Notes: generated by a model not told the origin, from the letters alone. Positions 25,544 through 33,975 are shown, counted from the stretch's first letter. The stretch is DNA of 64,000 nt from Oscillospiraceae bacterium (GCA_017540645.1 JAFYAQ010000022.1:211754-275753), one strand, 5' to 3'. Numbers and translations: made by a program.

Positions 25544-26488
25544 TTACTTCCCGGTCAGCTCGTGAGCGACTGCCGTGATATGGGCGGCATTGAGTCCGAA
25601 CAGATCCAGAACGTCCTTCCAGGGACCGGAAACACCGTAGACATCCTCCACGCCGATCCGACGGACCCGGGTGGGGAGCTTTTCCGCGGTCAGAGAGGCA
25701 ACCGCCTCGCCCAGGCCGCCGACGATGCTGTGTTCCTCGCAGGTGATCAGGCCGCCGCACTCCGCAGCCGCGGAGAGAATGACCTCCTCATCCAGCGGCT
25801 TGATGGTGCATACATCGATCACGCGGGCGTCGATCCCCGCCAGGGAGAGCTGCTCCGCCGCCTGCAGCGCCCGCTCCACCATCAGTCCGGTGGCGAGAAT
25901 CGCCACATCCTTGCCCGGGCGGAGGACCTGGGCCTTTCCGATGGCAAATTCAAAGTTGTTCTCATCAAATACTACCGGAACGGCCGCACGGCCAAGACGG
26001 ATATACACCGGTCCCTTGTGGGCATAGGCCGCGCGCACCGCCGCACGGGCCTCCACATCGTCCGCTGGGGACATGACCACCATGCCGGGAATGTTCCGCA
26101 TCAGGGCAAAATCTTCACAGCACTGATGGGAAGCGCCGTCCTCGCCCACGGAGAGACCGGCATGGCTGGCGCAGAGCTTAACATTCAGCTCCGGATAGCC
26201 GATGGTATTGCGGATCTGCTCATAGGCACGGCCGGTCAGGAACATGGCAAAGGAAGAGCAAAACGGAACGAAGCCCATGGTGGAAAGGCCGCCGCTGACA
26301 CAGATCATGTCCGCCTCTGCGATGCCGCAGTTGATAAAACGGTCCGGGAAAGCTTTGGCAAATACGCCGGTACGGGTGGAACCGGAGAGATCCGCGTCCA
26401 GCACGATGATGTCCTCATGCTCCGCGCCCAGCTCCCGCAGAGTGGCGCCGTAGCTGTCGCGGGTGGCAATTTTCTTTATCTCCGCCAT
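25544..26488 (-). CDS. Transketolase, C-terminal subunit
   Basis: This is the second half of a split transketolase, carrying the pyrimidine-binding and C-terminal domains. It pairs with the adjacent N-terminal subunit to move two-carbon units in the pentose phosphate pathway, using thiamine diphosphate. The start is set to the ATG at 26488 (MAEIKKIATRDSYG), with a ggaggcgg ribosome-binding site. The longer frame overlaps its partner gene. The 314 residues show LDADLSGSTRTGVFAKAFPD and NCGIAEADM, whose Glu activates the cofactor. Further on is GEDGASHQ, and the Rossmann-like C-terminal domain follows. The two genes are separated by one base, which suits a fixed ratio of subunits. Confidence 0.95.
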   Translation of the reverse strand: MAEIKKIATRDSYGATLRELGAEHEDIIVLDADLSGSTRTGVFAKAFPDRFINCGIAEADMICVSGGLSTMGFVPFCSSFAMFLTGRAYEQIRNTIGYPELNVKLCASHAGLSVGEDGASHQCCEDFALMRNIPGMVVMSPADDVEARAAVRAAYAHKGPVYIRLGRAAVPVVFDENNFEFAIGKAQVLRPGKDVAILATGLMVERALQAAEQLSLAGIDARVIDVCTIKPLDEEVILSAAAECGGLITCEEHSIVGGLGEAVASLTAEKLPTRVRRIGVEDVYGVSGPWKDVLDLFGLNAAHITAVAHELTGK

Positions 26489-26489
26489 A

Positions 26490-27335
26490 TCATTCCGCCT
26501 CCATTTCCCGAAGAGCGTTCGACAGTTCTTCCATGGCCCGGTTGTATTCCTCCTGATTGGGACCCTTTCCGTGCCAGTCGACTTCATTTTCCATAAAGGA
26601 GACGCCCTTGCCCTTGACCGTCTTTAATACAATCGCGGAGGGGCGGCCCTTTTCCTGCTGCGCCCGAGCCAGCGCAGTTTCCATGGCATCAAAATCATGC
26701 CCGTCGATCGTCTGCACAAAGAAACCGAACGCGGAGAGCTTTTCCTCTATGGGATAGGGACTCATGACTTCGGTGATGGGGCCGTCGATCTGGAGGTTGT
26801 TGTTGTCGATCATAACCACCAGATTGTCCAGCTTGTAGTAATTGGCGAACATGAAGGCCTCCCATACCTGGCCTTCCTCGATCTCACCATCTCCAAGAAT
26901 GGTATAGACCCGGCTGGGAAGATTCAGCTTCTTGGCTCCGATAGCCATGCCGCAGGCGCTGGAAACGCCCTGGCCCAGAGAGCCGGTGGACATGTCCACC
27001 CCGGGAACGGAGAGCATGTTGGGGTGGCCCTGAAGCCGGCTGCCGATGTGGCGGAGAGACTTTATCTCTTCTACGGGGAAAAAGCCCCGATGGGCAAGCG
27101 CCGCGTAAAGAGCCGGAGCGGCATGTCCTTTGGATAAAACAAAGCGGTCCCGCTCCTGCCACCGGGGATTCTGCGGATCCACGCGCATGTGCCGAAAATA
27201 AAGATAGGTTATCATGTCGGCAGCGGACAGACTGCCGCCCGGGTGTCCGGATTTCGCGTTGTAGGTTCCTTCAATGATCCCCATTCGGATTTTGCAGGCC
27301 ATGCGGCGCAGGGACGTCCGTTCTTCTGAAGTCAA
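26490..27335 (-). CDS. Transketolase, N-terminal subunit
   Basis: This is the diphosphate-binding half of a split transketolase. The 281-residue protein shows KSGHPGGSLSAADMITYLYF, KGHAAPALYAALAHRG, and the cofactor motif GDGEIEEGQVWEAFMF ending in IDNNNLQIDG. The start appears to be TTG at 27335 (family N-terminus MTSEERTSLRRMACKI), because aggggggaa lies about 7 bases upstream and no ATG has a ribosome-binding site. Split transketolases are common in Clostridia and Archaea. The promoter upstream has a palindrome in its spacer, so the pair may be regulated. Confidence 0.94.
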   Translation of the reverse strand: MTSEERTSLRRMACKIRMGIIEGTYNAKSGHPGGSLSAADMITYLYFRHMRVDPQNPRWQERDRFVLSKGHAAPALYAALAHRGFFPVEEIKSLRHIGSRLQGHPNMLSVPGVDMSTGSLGQGVSSACGMAIGAKKLNLPSRVYTILGDGEIEEGQVWEAFMFANYYKLDNLVVMIDNNNLQIDGPITEVMSPYPIEEKLSAFGFFVQTIDGHDFDAMETALARAQQEKGRPSAIVLKTVKGKGVSFMENEVDWHGKGPNQEEYNRAMEELSNALREMEAE

Positions 27336-27393
27336 AGATGATTCCCCCCCTAAGATATCTTGAAAAGCAGTTATTTCTTCTGATGTAAAGAGT

Positions 27394-27423
27394 ATTATAT
27401 GGCAGGGTATTCCCTGTCGTCAA
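27394..27423 (-). promoter_or_regulatory. Predicted SigA promoter of the transketolase genes
   Basis: On the minus strand, TTGACG (27423-27418), 18-bp spacer, TATAAT (27399-27394). The spacer holds the palindrome described separately. The leader to the TTG start is about 50 bases. Confidence 0.65.
27403..27416. promoter_or_regulatory. Candidate operator palindrome within the transketolase promoter spacer
   Basis: CAGGG-TATT-CCCTG, a perfect 5-bp inverted repeat with a 4-base centre, fills the space between the -10 and -35 hexamers. A repressor bound here would block polymerase. The regulator is not known. Confidence 0.4.
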
Positions 27424-27434
27424 GAGACGGAAGG

Positions 27435-27463
27435 TCCCCGGACCTCCAAAAGAAATCCGGGGA
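27435..27463 (-). terminator. Possible weak terminator after the CarD-like gene
   Basis: An 8-bp GC-rich stem (27435-27442 with 27456-27463) lies 9 bases after the stop. On the minus strand it is followed by ccttccgtctctt, which has few consecutive Ts, so termination may be leaky. Confidence 0.35.
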
Positions 27464-27471
27464 AAACCATA

Positions 27472-27993
27472 TTATTCCGGCATTTTTTCCAAATTTCCCA
27501 GTCTGTGAGCGATATAGCTGGACACGGAATCCATGGGAATGTCCAAAGCCACAGCCAGTTCCCCGAAAAGAAGCTCTTCCGCCCGTCGAAGATATTTTTC
27601 ATCCGTTATTCCGATTTTCTTCTGGCGGGACTCGGCATCTTTCTTTTTGGCGTAAATGGATTTGGTCATTTGCACCAGATCCCTGCACTCAAAGGAACTC
27701 ATAGCATCCTTGTAATAATTTCGCAGAGCGCTGAGATTTTTTTCCGTGCAAATGATCGCCGGGACATTCGGAATGGAATCCACCAGCGCCTCCGCTTCCT
27801 GCCTGGTCAGAACGCCACGGATCGGGATCTTGGCGTTGTCTACTGGCGTCTGGATCGTACCCGCCTGATACAGCGGTTTGAGAATATAGTACTCCCGCGG
27901 ATCTCTGCTGCCGGCAGGGCAGATCCTGGTGATATCCTGTACAACGCAAACCCCCGTGCCGCCATACATGATCTTGTCCCCAACGGAAAACAT
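27472..27993 (-). CDS. CarD/CdnL-family transcriptional regulator
   Basis: Members bind the RNA polymerase beta subunit through an N-terminal Tudor-like domain and stabilise open promoter complexes. The 173-residue protein (from the ATG at 27993, preceded by gaggtg) opens MFSVGDKIMYGGTGVCVVQDI, the RNAP-interaction fold. A helical C-terminal domain follows, with KDAMSSFECRDLVQMTKSIYAKK and the EKYLRRAEELLFGELAVAL helix that is usual for the family. A GTG at 28005 is the longer alternative start. Clostridia often carry several CarD-like paralogues, so this may be a global or a local regulator. Its own promoter is strong and the leader has a small hairpin. Confidence 0.88.
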   Translation of the reverse strand: MFSVGDKIMYGGTGVCVVQDITRICPAGSRDPREYYILKPLYQAGTIQTPVDNAKIPIRGVLTRQEAEALVDSIPNVPAIICTEKNLSALRNYYKDAMSSFECRDLVQMTKSIYAKKKDAESRQKKIGITDEKYLRRAEELLFGELAVALDIPMDSVSSYIAHRLGNLEKMPE

Positions 27994-28014
27994 CTTGCAC
28001 CTCACATTCGTGCT

Positions 28015-28033
28015 CCCATGTCCTCAACATGGG
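28015..28033 (-). promoter_or_regulatory. Small hairpin in the CarD-like gene leader
   Basis: A perfect 7-bp stem (28015-28021 with 28027-28033, 5-base loop) lies 12 bases upstream of the Shine-Dalgarno of the CarD-like gene. It could affect translation or RNA stability; it is not a terminator. Confidence 0.4.
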
Positions 28034-28068
28034 AAAAAGCGAATCACTTCCTCTTCTATCTACTGTTG

Positions 28069-28098
28069 ATTATAACACTTTTTGAGGCTTCCGGGCAA
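28069..28098 (-). promoter_or_regulatory. Predicted SigA promoter of the CarD-like gene
   Basis: On the minus strand, TTGCCC (28098-28093), 18-bp spacer and an extended -10 TGtTATAAT ending at 28069. The leader is about 70 bases. Confidence 0.65.
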
Positions 28099-28250
28099 GT
28101 GTTATTTGAAAAATACTTTAGAAATTTTCCTTATTTTTCAAGCATTTCATGGTTATGATGTCCCATATATTGGCCTTTTCTTCCTATGCGACGACAGCTT
28201 TGCGACGCTGTGTTTCTTTATCGACAGACCGGCCGAGAAAAAACGAGTGT

Positions 28251-29612
28251 TTATTTCCCCGGCTGCATGGGAAGAAGGACGAAAAAGCGCATCGTGTGTC
28301 TATCCGGGGCGGAAACCGTGATCCTGCCTTTATGGGCGTTTACGACCGCCCGGGCGATGGAAAGTCCCAGGCCATGGCCGCCGGTGGAGCTGCTGCGGGA
28401 CTTATCCGAACGATAAAAGCGGTCGAACAGGTCGTTGAGATTTCCCTCCGGAATGCTCTCGCAGGTATTGGTGACGGTCAGCACCGCATTTTTCCCCGTC
28501 TCTTTCAAGCCGAGGGAGACCTCTCCGCCTTTGGGAGAATACTTAAGGGCATTGTCCGTCAGAATGTTAACCAACTGGCACAGGGCTTTCTCATCTCCGC
28601 ACATGGTCAGCATGGGCTGGATATCAAGAATGAAGGTCTTCCCCTCTTTGATGGCTCTCGATCGGAAGGAAGCCGCCGTTTCCCCTACCATGTCGGACAG
28701 AGGAAAATCGATCATCTGCAGCTGCGGGCGCTCCTCGTCCATCTTGGAGAGGAAGATGAGATCGTTGGTCAACTGAGCGAGACGTTTTGTCTGGGCTCGG
28801 ATATCATGGAGCCACTCGTTATCGGGGGCGTCCATGGAGAGAAGCTCTGCGTCTGCGTCGATGATGGTGATCGGTGTCTTGATCTCATGCCCCGCATCCG
28901 TGATAAAGCGCTTTTGCTTTTCATAGCTCTCCGCCATTGGACGGGTGAAGCGGCCGGACAGCCAGAGCATCAGCAGGAATACCGCGCCCAGGCCGAGCAG
29001 AGAGACCACCACACTGGCCAGCAGGAAGGTCCGAGCGGAGCTTAGAGAGTTGGAGCAATCCAAAAACGTGATCCGCACGCCCCCATCCTGCGCTGTGGCG
29101 CAGTAGCGGTAATTCTGATAGTAGCCGGCGGATTTGCCGGAGGCGGCGATGGAGGCCGCCATAGCCGTGACACCATCCGCGTCTACAGCGGCGATATGCT
29201 CGGTGTCAATCTCGGAGATCGTCCCGTCCGACGCCACCAGAGCAGAAAAGTACCGGGAGGCAAAGGGCAGTTCAGGGGACATCCCCTTTCGGAAGTCCTC
29301 CCCGCGGAAATCCTCCGGGCGATACCAGCCCTCCTCCCCGCCGGAACGGTCGGAATCGTTGTCGGTCCGGTTCGGGAAGGGTTCCGGCCGGGGAACTCCG
29401 GGACCAATAAAGCCGGTATCCTCCTCTTCCGCCTTGATCATCCAGTCGGGGAAACGCCCCTTGTTTTCCGAGAGTACGGCGAGGGTTGTGTCCGCGTCCC
29501 TTGTGGTCACGGTATAGTTATAGACGTTGACAGCCGCCATGAGAACGGACAGTACGATAAACATGGAGAGCATGGCAGCCACAATGAACTTTTGGCGAAG
29601 ACGGCGGATCAT
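28251..29612 (-). CDS. Two-component sensor histidine kinase
   Basis: The 453-residue kinase starts at the ATG 29612 (MIRRLRQKFIVAAML), overlapping the response regulator stop by 4 bases. The first membrane helix is at about residues 9-33. An extracytoplasmic sensor region follows (about 34-195), rich in acidic and Pro residues (PGVPRPEPFPNRTDNDSD). The second helix is at about 205-230. No HAMP domain is obvious. The kinase core has the phosphorylated His in DAGHEIKTPITIIDADAELL (HisKA), the N box NILTDNALKYSPKGG and the G boxes GGHGLGLSIARAVVNAHKG. The stimulus is unknown and no target gene is adjacent. It is transcribed after its regulator. Confidence 0.93.
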   Translation of the reverse strand: MIRRLRQKFIVAAMLSMFIVLSVLMAAVNVYNYTVTTRDADTTLAVLSENKGRFPDWMIKAEEEDTGFIGPGVPRPEPFPNRTDNDSDRSGGEEGWYRPEDFRGEDFRKGMSPELPFASRYFSALVASDGTISEIDTEHIAAVDADGVTAMAASIAASGKSAGYYQNYRYCATAQDGGVRITFLDCSNSLSSARTFLLASVVVSLLGLGAVFLLMLWLSGRFTRPMAESYEKQKRFITDAGHEIKTPITIIDADAELLSMDAPDNEWLHDIRAQTKRLAQLTNDLIFLSKMDEERPQLQMIDFPLSDMVGETAASFRSRAIKEGKTFILDIQPMLTMCGDEKALCQLVNILTDNALKYSPKGGEVSLGLKETGKNAVLTVTNTCESIPEGNLNDLFDRFYRSDKSRSSSTGGHGLGLSIARAVVNAHKGRITVSAPDRHTMRFFVLLPMQPGK

Positions 29613-30283
29613 GACTCTTCCTCCAGACAGTAGCCGGCATTGCGCTGGGCCTTGATGCGGATATCCGCGCCGATGGCGCCGAGCTTTTTGCGCAGATAAG
29701 AAATGTACACCCACACCACGTTCAGTTCCGCGTCACTGTCAAAACCCCAGATCCGTTCCATAAAGCGCTCCGTGGAGATTAGAGCTGAGGGCTGGCGCAT
29801 CATCATCTCCAACATCTGGAACTCCTTGTTGGCCAGTTTAAAACTGCCCTTTGGCCCGCTAAGGTCATAAGTGGCGCAGTTGAGCGTAACATTCCCGAGG
29901 TGAAGACTGGAATCCGTCTGCACGGAACCGGAGCGTGTCATGGCCCGGATGCGGGCCAGCAGCTCCTGGGTGGCAAATGGCTTGGTGAGATAGTCGTTGG
30001 CACCGCTGTCCAGCCCAAGCACCTTGTCGTCAATGTCGGAGCGGGCCGTCAGAAAGAGCACGGGTGTGGTGTTTCCCTTCCGCCGCATGGACTGCAGTAC
30101 CTCCAGGCCGTCCATTTTCGGCATCATCCAGTCCAGGATCACCCCGTCATAGTTCTCACTATCCAGATAGTCCAGCGCCTCCTGCCCGTCATACACCGCG
30201 TCCACGGAATAGTTATTCTTCTGCAAAATCGCGCAGATGGCTCGGGACAGAGCGCGTTCATCCTCCGCCAGCAGCAGCCGCAT
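29609..30283 (-). CDS. OmpR/PhoB-family response regulator
   Basis: The 224-residue regulator starts at the ATG 30283 (MRLLLAEDERALSRA), with gggagg 8 bases upstream. A GTG nine bases earlier would sit on the ribosome-binding site. The receiver domain has the acidic pair in AEDE, the phospho-acceptor Asp in DGVILDWMMPKMDG and the Lys in TKPFATQELL. The C-terminal winged helix includes ANKEFQMLEMMMRQPSALI and NVVWVYISYLRKKLG, the DNA-recognition and wing parts. It forms an operon with the histidine kinase downstream. The divergent Rgg gene lies 193 bases away. Confidence 0.94.
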   Translation of the reverse strand: MRLLLAEDERALSRAICAILQKNNYSVDAVYDGQEALDYLDSENYDGVILDWMMPKMDGLEVLQSMRRKGNTTPVLFLTARSDIDDKVLGLDSGANDYLTKPFATQELLARIRAMTRSGSVQTDSSLHLGNVTLNCATYDLSGPKGSFKLANKEFQMLEMMMRQPSALISTERFMERIWGFDSDAELNVVWVYISYLRKKLGAIGADIRIKAQRNAGYCLEEES

Positions 30284-30419
30284 ATGATCCACCTCCCGAT
30301 TTCCGCTTTTTTAAAACCATAGCATCTGTACTTAAAACCAAGCTTAGATAAAATATAGCATATCGAACAGGGACGCGCCATGGTTTTTTCATTTTCAACG
30401 ATAGTCAGAAATGTTTTTG

Positions 30420-30449
30420 TTGACAGTGTTTTTCCCGGTGTCCTATGCT
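30420..30449 (+). promoter_or_regulatory. Predicted SigA promoter of the Rgg-family regulator
   Basis: A consensus TTGACA (30420-30425), 18-bp spacer and TATGCT (30444-30449). It places the start of transcription about 20 bases before the ATG at 30476 and excludes the in-frame upstream ATG at 30380. Confidence 0.7.
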
Positions 30450-30475
30450 GTAAAAAACGGTACGGAGGAAGAGGT

Positions 30476-31336
30476 ATGCAGCGCAGGGAAAATCTGGGAG
30501 AAGTTTTTCACAGCTTCAGAACCAATCGCAATATCTCGCTTAAGCAGATCGCGGATGCGAATATATCCGTTTCTCAGATCTCCCGGTTTGAACGGGGAGA
30601 TTCGGATATCACCCTCGGCAAATTCCTGAGGCTGCTGGAAAACATGCATGTGGAGATGAATGAATTCATGGATGCTGTCCACGGCAATGATAAGTCGGAG
30701 ACGATCCAGTTCATGCGTCAGCTGATCCCCCTGGAATATAAGCGGGACATAGCCGGCTTTCAGCGTCTGTTCCGCGAGCAAAAAGAGAAATATGAGAAAA
30801 GCCCCTCTGTGTATCAGTATCGGCTGAATATGATCCTGGCCCAGAGTTTTATCTGCAAGTGCGATGACGCTCGGCCCTTTCCGAAGGAGTATATGGATGA
30901 GGTCGCGGACTATCTGTTTTCTGTGGAGGAATGGAAGATCTATGAGCTGATCCTGATCGGGAATCTGTATCTTTTCATGGATATCCCCCTTTTACACAAA
31001 ATGGGTCAGGAGATCCTGCACACGTATGAAAAAACCGGTGCGAACAAATCACTGGTCCTCATCACCCTGCTGAACATCTGGGAAACATGCCTTCACCGGA
31101 ACGCGCTTTCCATTGCCGCCTATTACAGGGACAGCATCCTGCCGCTGATCGACGACGAGACCATGCTGTATGAGCGGAATCTGTATCTCTTTTTATCCGG
31201 GCTCCATCATTTTCTGAGCGGCGAAAAAGAACTTGGCACAAGTCAAATGAAACAGGCCATTCAGATATACGAATGGCTGGATTGTCCCCATCTCGCCCGG
31301 AATTATAAAGATGATCGGATGAAATACGCCCCTTAA
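30476..31336 (+). CDS. Rgg/RopB-family transcriptional regulator
   Basis: The 286-residue protein begins MQRRENLGEVFHSFRTNR, with a tacggagg ribosome-binding site. Residues 5-65 are a helix-turn-helix of the XRE type (LKQIADANISVSQISRFERG). The rest is an all-helical TPR-like domain (about 80-286). This plan matches Rgg/MutR/GadR regulators, first known from streptococci, many of which sense short hydrophobic peptides. No convincing peptide gene was found beside it. The MFS exporter gene follows after 78 bases on the same strand and is its most likely target or partner. Codons are more A/T-rich than in the surrounding operons, which hints at acquisition. Confidence 0.85.
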   Translation: MQRRENLGEVFHSFRTNRNISLKQIADANISVSQISRFERGDSDITLGKFLRLLENMHVEMNEFMDAVHGNDKSETIQFMRQLIPLEYKRDIAGFQRLFREQKEKYEKSPSVYQYRLNMILAQSFICKCDDARPFPKEYMDEVADYLFSVEEWKIYELILIGNLYLFMDIPLLHKMGQEILHTYEKTGANKSLVLITLLNIWETCLHRNALSIAAYYRDSILPLIDDETMLYERNLYLFLSGLHHFLSGEKELGTSQMKQAIQIYEWLDCPHLARNYKDDRMKYAP

Positions 31337-31414
31337 AATTGCATATATGCAAATTGGAATGACCTCCGGCTGATGTGGATTATTCTTGTTCCACTACAGG
31401 CCGGAGGTATTGTC

Positions 31415-32638
31415 ATGGGAAACGGAAGGATCCGGAAAAATGAAACTCTGCTCTGGTTTGGAAGCTGGACCTCCCAGATCGGAAATATCATTTTTGACTA
31501 CGCAAACAGTGTCAGCATCGTAGCTGTCTGCGCAGGAAAACCCTGGGTATTGGCGATTTATCAGAGCTCGGAGAGGATGATACAGATCGTCTTTAATCTG
31601 ATCGGGGGCGCCAAAGCGGATAAGGGCGACAGGAAACGGATCCTGATCATCACCGATGGATTGGCGGCTTTGATCTGCGGCGGTTTGAGCTTTTTTGTGG
31701 AAACTGGCTATATGGCCCTGGTCATGGTCATGGCAAACGCCCTGCTGTCGGTAGTCTATGCCTTCAATTCTCCCACCTACAAATCCATGATCCCTGAGGT
31801 CATTGAAAAAGAACGGATCGGCTATTGCAACTCCATATCTCATGCCGGCGGAGAGATTATCCGGGTCGCCGGCCCGATCGTCGGCGTTGGATTGGTGGGA
31901 CTGATCGGTGTGAGAGGTGCTCTGCTTTTTGACGCCTGTACCTTTGTGGTATCGGCCGCAGCGGAGTACTCTCTCACAAGGATAGACAAAGCGGCAGGGA
32001 CCGGCAAAAAAAGGTCAAAGCTTCTGTGCGACATCGGAGAAGGCTTTGCCTACCTGCGCAGAGAAAAACGAATTCTTTTTTTGGTGCTTCTTGCCTCCTT
32101 CGTTAACTTCTTCCTGGCAGGGTATAATCTCCTTCTCCCGTACACCGATGTGATCTTTCAGGGTGCGATGGACCATTTTTACAGCAAAGCCCTTGCCATG
32201 GAGGCGTTGGGCGGGATCCTGGGCTCCGCCGTTTTCGCAAGATTTGCAAACAGATTTCGCGACAACGTTTTGGCTCTCCTTCTTTTCTTGGCGGGAACGG
32301 GAGCCGTTCTAATGCTGGAACCGGTTCTGGCCCTGACGGAAAGGCCTCTTCTTTGTCTGATCCCCTTTGCGCTGTTTGGGATCTCCCTGACCGCGTTCAA
32401 CATCCAGTTCATGTCCTATGTGCAGATCGCTGTGGATGAGAGCTATCTGGGAAGAGTATTCAGCATTATTTTTACGGTGGCCGTATTGTTTATGCCCCTT
32501 GGCTCGTTTCTTTTTTCCCTGTTCATGGATTTGGCGAATGTAAACAGTTACTATACCGTCGGCGGCGGGATCGCAGTTTTATCATTTACCAGCCTGTTGA
32601 TTCGCCTTCAGCGCTCCAAGGGTAGCCTGACTGACTGA
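31415..32638 (+). CDS. MFS transporter (macrolide-efflux-like)
   Basis: This 407-residue membrane protein starts at the ATG 31415 (MGNGRIRKNETLLWFGSWTS), 6 bases after ggaggt. The longer frame lacks a ribosome-binding site. It has about 12 helices. The loop after helix 2 carries GGAKADKGDRKRILIITDG, the MFS DRxxRK/R-type motif. NALLSVVYAFNSPTYKSMIPEVI is typical of the MefA/EnrB-like branch. This suggests proton-driven export of small molecules, though drug resistance cannot be assumed. It follows the Rgg regulator and probably shares its transcript. Many MFS genes of this branch sit beside Rgg or MarR regulators. Confidence 0.85.
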   Translation: MGNGRIRKNETLLWFGSWTSQIGNIIFDYANSVSIVAVCAGKPWVLAIYQSSERMIQIVFNLIGGAKADKGDRKRILIITDGLAALICGGLSFFVETGYMALVMVMANALLSVVYAFNSPTYKSMIPEVIEKERIGYCNSISHAGGEIIRVAGPIVGVGLVGLIGVRGALLFDACTFVVSAAAEYSLTRIDKAAGTGKKRSKLLCDIGEGFAYLRREKRILFLVLLASFVNFFLAGYNLLLPYTDVIFQGAMDHFYSKALAMEALGGILGSAVFARFANRFRDNVLALLLFLAGTGAVLMLEPVLALTERPLLCLIPFALFGISLTAFNIQFMSYVQIAVDESYLGRVFSIIFTVAVLFMPLGSFLFSLFMDLANVNSYYTVGGGIAVLSFTSLLIRLQRSKGSLTD

Positions 32639-32647
32639 CGCCCCGCA

Positions 32648-32676
32648 TTGCCAATTTTCAGAGAATGTGATATACT
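32648..32676 (+). promoter_or_regulatory. Predicted SigA promoter of the acyltransferase cassette
   Basis: TTGCCA (32648-32653), 17-bp spacer, TATACT (32671-32676), 28 bases before the ATG at 32704. It drives the three-gene cassette ending at 35526. Confidence 0.65.
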
Positions 32677-32703
32677 GTCGCCATTCTGAAAAAGAGGCGT
32701 ACG

Positions 32704-33972
32704 ATGGAAAAGAAATGGTTTCGACTGGATACGGCGGCGCTGATCTTCCCTGTGATCAGACGTCGGGATTGGAGCAATGTGTTCCGCCTGTCGGCTACCC
32801 TCCGGGAAACGGTAGACCCGGAACTGCTGCAGCAGGCAGTGGACGAGCTTCGTCCCCGTTTCCCCAGCTTTTATGTTTCGCTCCATACCGGCGTGTTCTG
32901 GCACTATCTGGAGGAATGCCGGGAGCGGGTGATCGTCCGGGAGGATTATTCCTATCCCCTGACCTACATGAGCCGTGATGAGGCCCGACGGAGCTGCCTT
33001 CGTGTTTATCAGTATAAAAACCGGATCGCCGTAGAATTCTTCCATGTTCTGACCGACGGCAGGGGCGGCAGCATCTATCTTCGCAATCTGCTCTCCCGGT
33101 ATCTGACGCTGCGTTATGGTATCCGGACAGAGCCGGACGGGATCATTAAGGATCTGAAAGAAGCGCCCCGATCCGAGGAACTGGAGGACAGTTTTTTGAA
33201 AAATGCCGCCCCGGTGGGCGCCAGCCGCCGGGAGAGCAGCGCTTACCGCCTGCACGGATGGAAGGAGCCGGATGCCCGCAAGCATCTGATCTGCGGCATC
33301 ATTCCCAACGAAAAGCTGTTGGAAGCTGCCCACCGCTACGGCGTGTCCGTGACCGCCTTTCTCTCCGCCGTCATGGTAAACAGCATTATGGATCTCCAGG
33401 CGGCGGAAAAGCCGCTCAACGCCTGGAAGCCGGTGAAAGTGACCATTCCCGTGGATCTGCGGCAGTTCTACGGATCTGAGACCCTGCGAAATTTCTCTTT
33501 GGTTGTCAACGTAGGCGTGGACCCCCGCTACGGGCAATACACTCTTCAGGAGCTTTGCAGCAGCATTTCCCATCAGCTGAAGGCGGCTGCCACGCCCCAG
33601 GCCATGGCCGGCATGATCGCCGCCAACGTTCTCCCCCAGCGGATGCCCTTGCTTCAGGCCACGCCCATCGGTCTGAAGGCTGCGGTGATGGAGGGCGTCT
33701 ACCGCCGCAGCGGGGAGACCGGCGGCTGCATCAACATTTCCAATCTGGGGAATGTGGATCTGCCGGAGAGCATGCAGCCCTATGTAGAGCGGATGGAGTT
33801 CATTATCGGGCCTCAGCGGAGCTATCCCAACAATTGCTCGGTGCTGGGCTGCGGCGGCAAGACCTATATCAATATGATCCGGAACATTCGTCAGAGCGAG
33901 CTGGAGCGGCGGTTTTTCTCCAGGCTGGTGGAAGAAGGACTTCCGGTGGAAATTGAAAGCAATGAGAGGTAA
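32704..33972 (+). CDS. Alcohol-acetyltransferase / condensation-domain-like acyltransferase
   Basis: This 422-residue soluble protein has two-lobed, CoA-dependent acyltransferase character. It has the active-site stretch FFHVLTDGRGG (an HxxxDG-like motif as in NRPS condensation domains and WS/DGAT enzymes; one His). A second block has SLVVNVGVDPRYGQYTLQEL, and a C-terminal stretch reads FIIGPQRSYPNN. The N-terminus MEKKWFRLDTAALIFPV resembles yeast-type alcohol acetyltransferase annotations in Clostridia. It probably moves an acyl or acetyl group to a hydroxyl acceptor that is not identified. It is the first gene of a cassette; the zinc-ribbon membrane gene follows after 3 bases. A functional link to the esterase at the end of the cassette is likely. 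Confidence 0.72.
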   Translation: MEKKWFRLDTAALIFPVIRRRDWSNVFRLSATLRETVDPELLQQAVDELRPRFPSFYVSLHTGVFWHYLEECRERVIVREDYSYPLTYMSRDEARRSCLRVYQYKNRIAVEFFHVLTDGRGGSIYLRNLLSRYLTLRYGIRTEPDGIIKDLKEAPRSEELEDSFLKNAAPVGASRRESSAYRLHGWKEPDARKHLICGIIPNEKLLEAAHRYGVSVTAFLSAVMVNSIMDLQAAEKPLNAWKPVKVTIPVDLRQFYGSETLRNFSLVVNVGVDPRYGQYTLQELCSSISHQLKAAATPQAMAGMIAANVLPQRMPLLQATPIGLKAAVMEGVYRRSGETGGCINISNLGNVDLPESMQPYVERMEFIIGPQRSYPNNCSVLGCGGKTYINMIRNIRQSELERRFFSRLVEEGLPVEIESNER

Positions 33973-33975
33973 GGC

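Noticed and set aside
30380..30475. Possible short hydrophobic peptide (starting MVFSFSTIV or MFLLTVFFPV) upstream of the Rgg gene
   Set aside because: It has no stop before the regulator, no ribosome-binding site, and the consensus promoter at 30420-30449 lies inside it.
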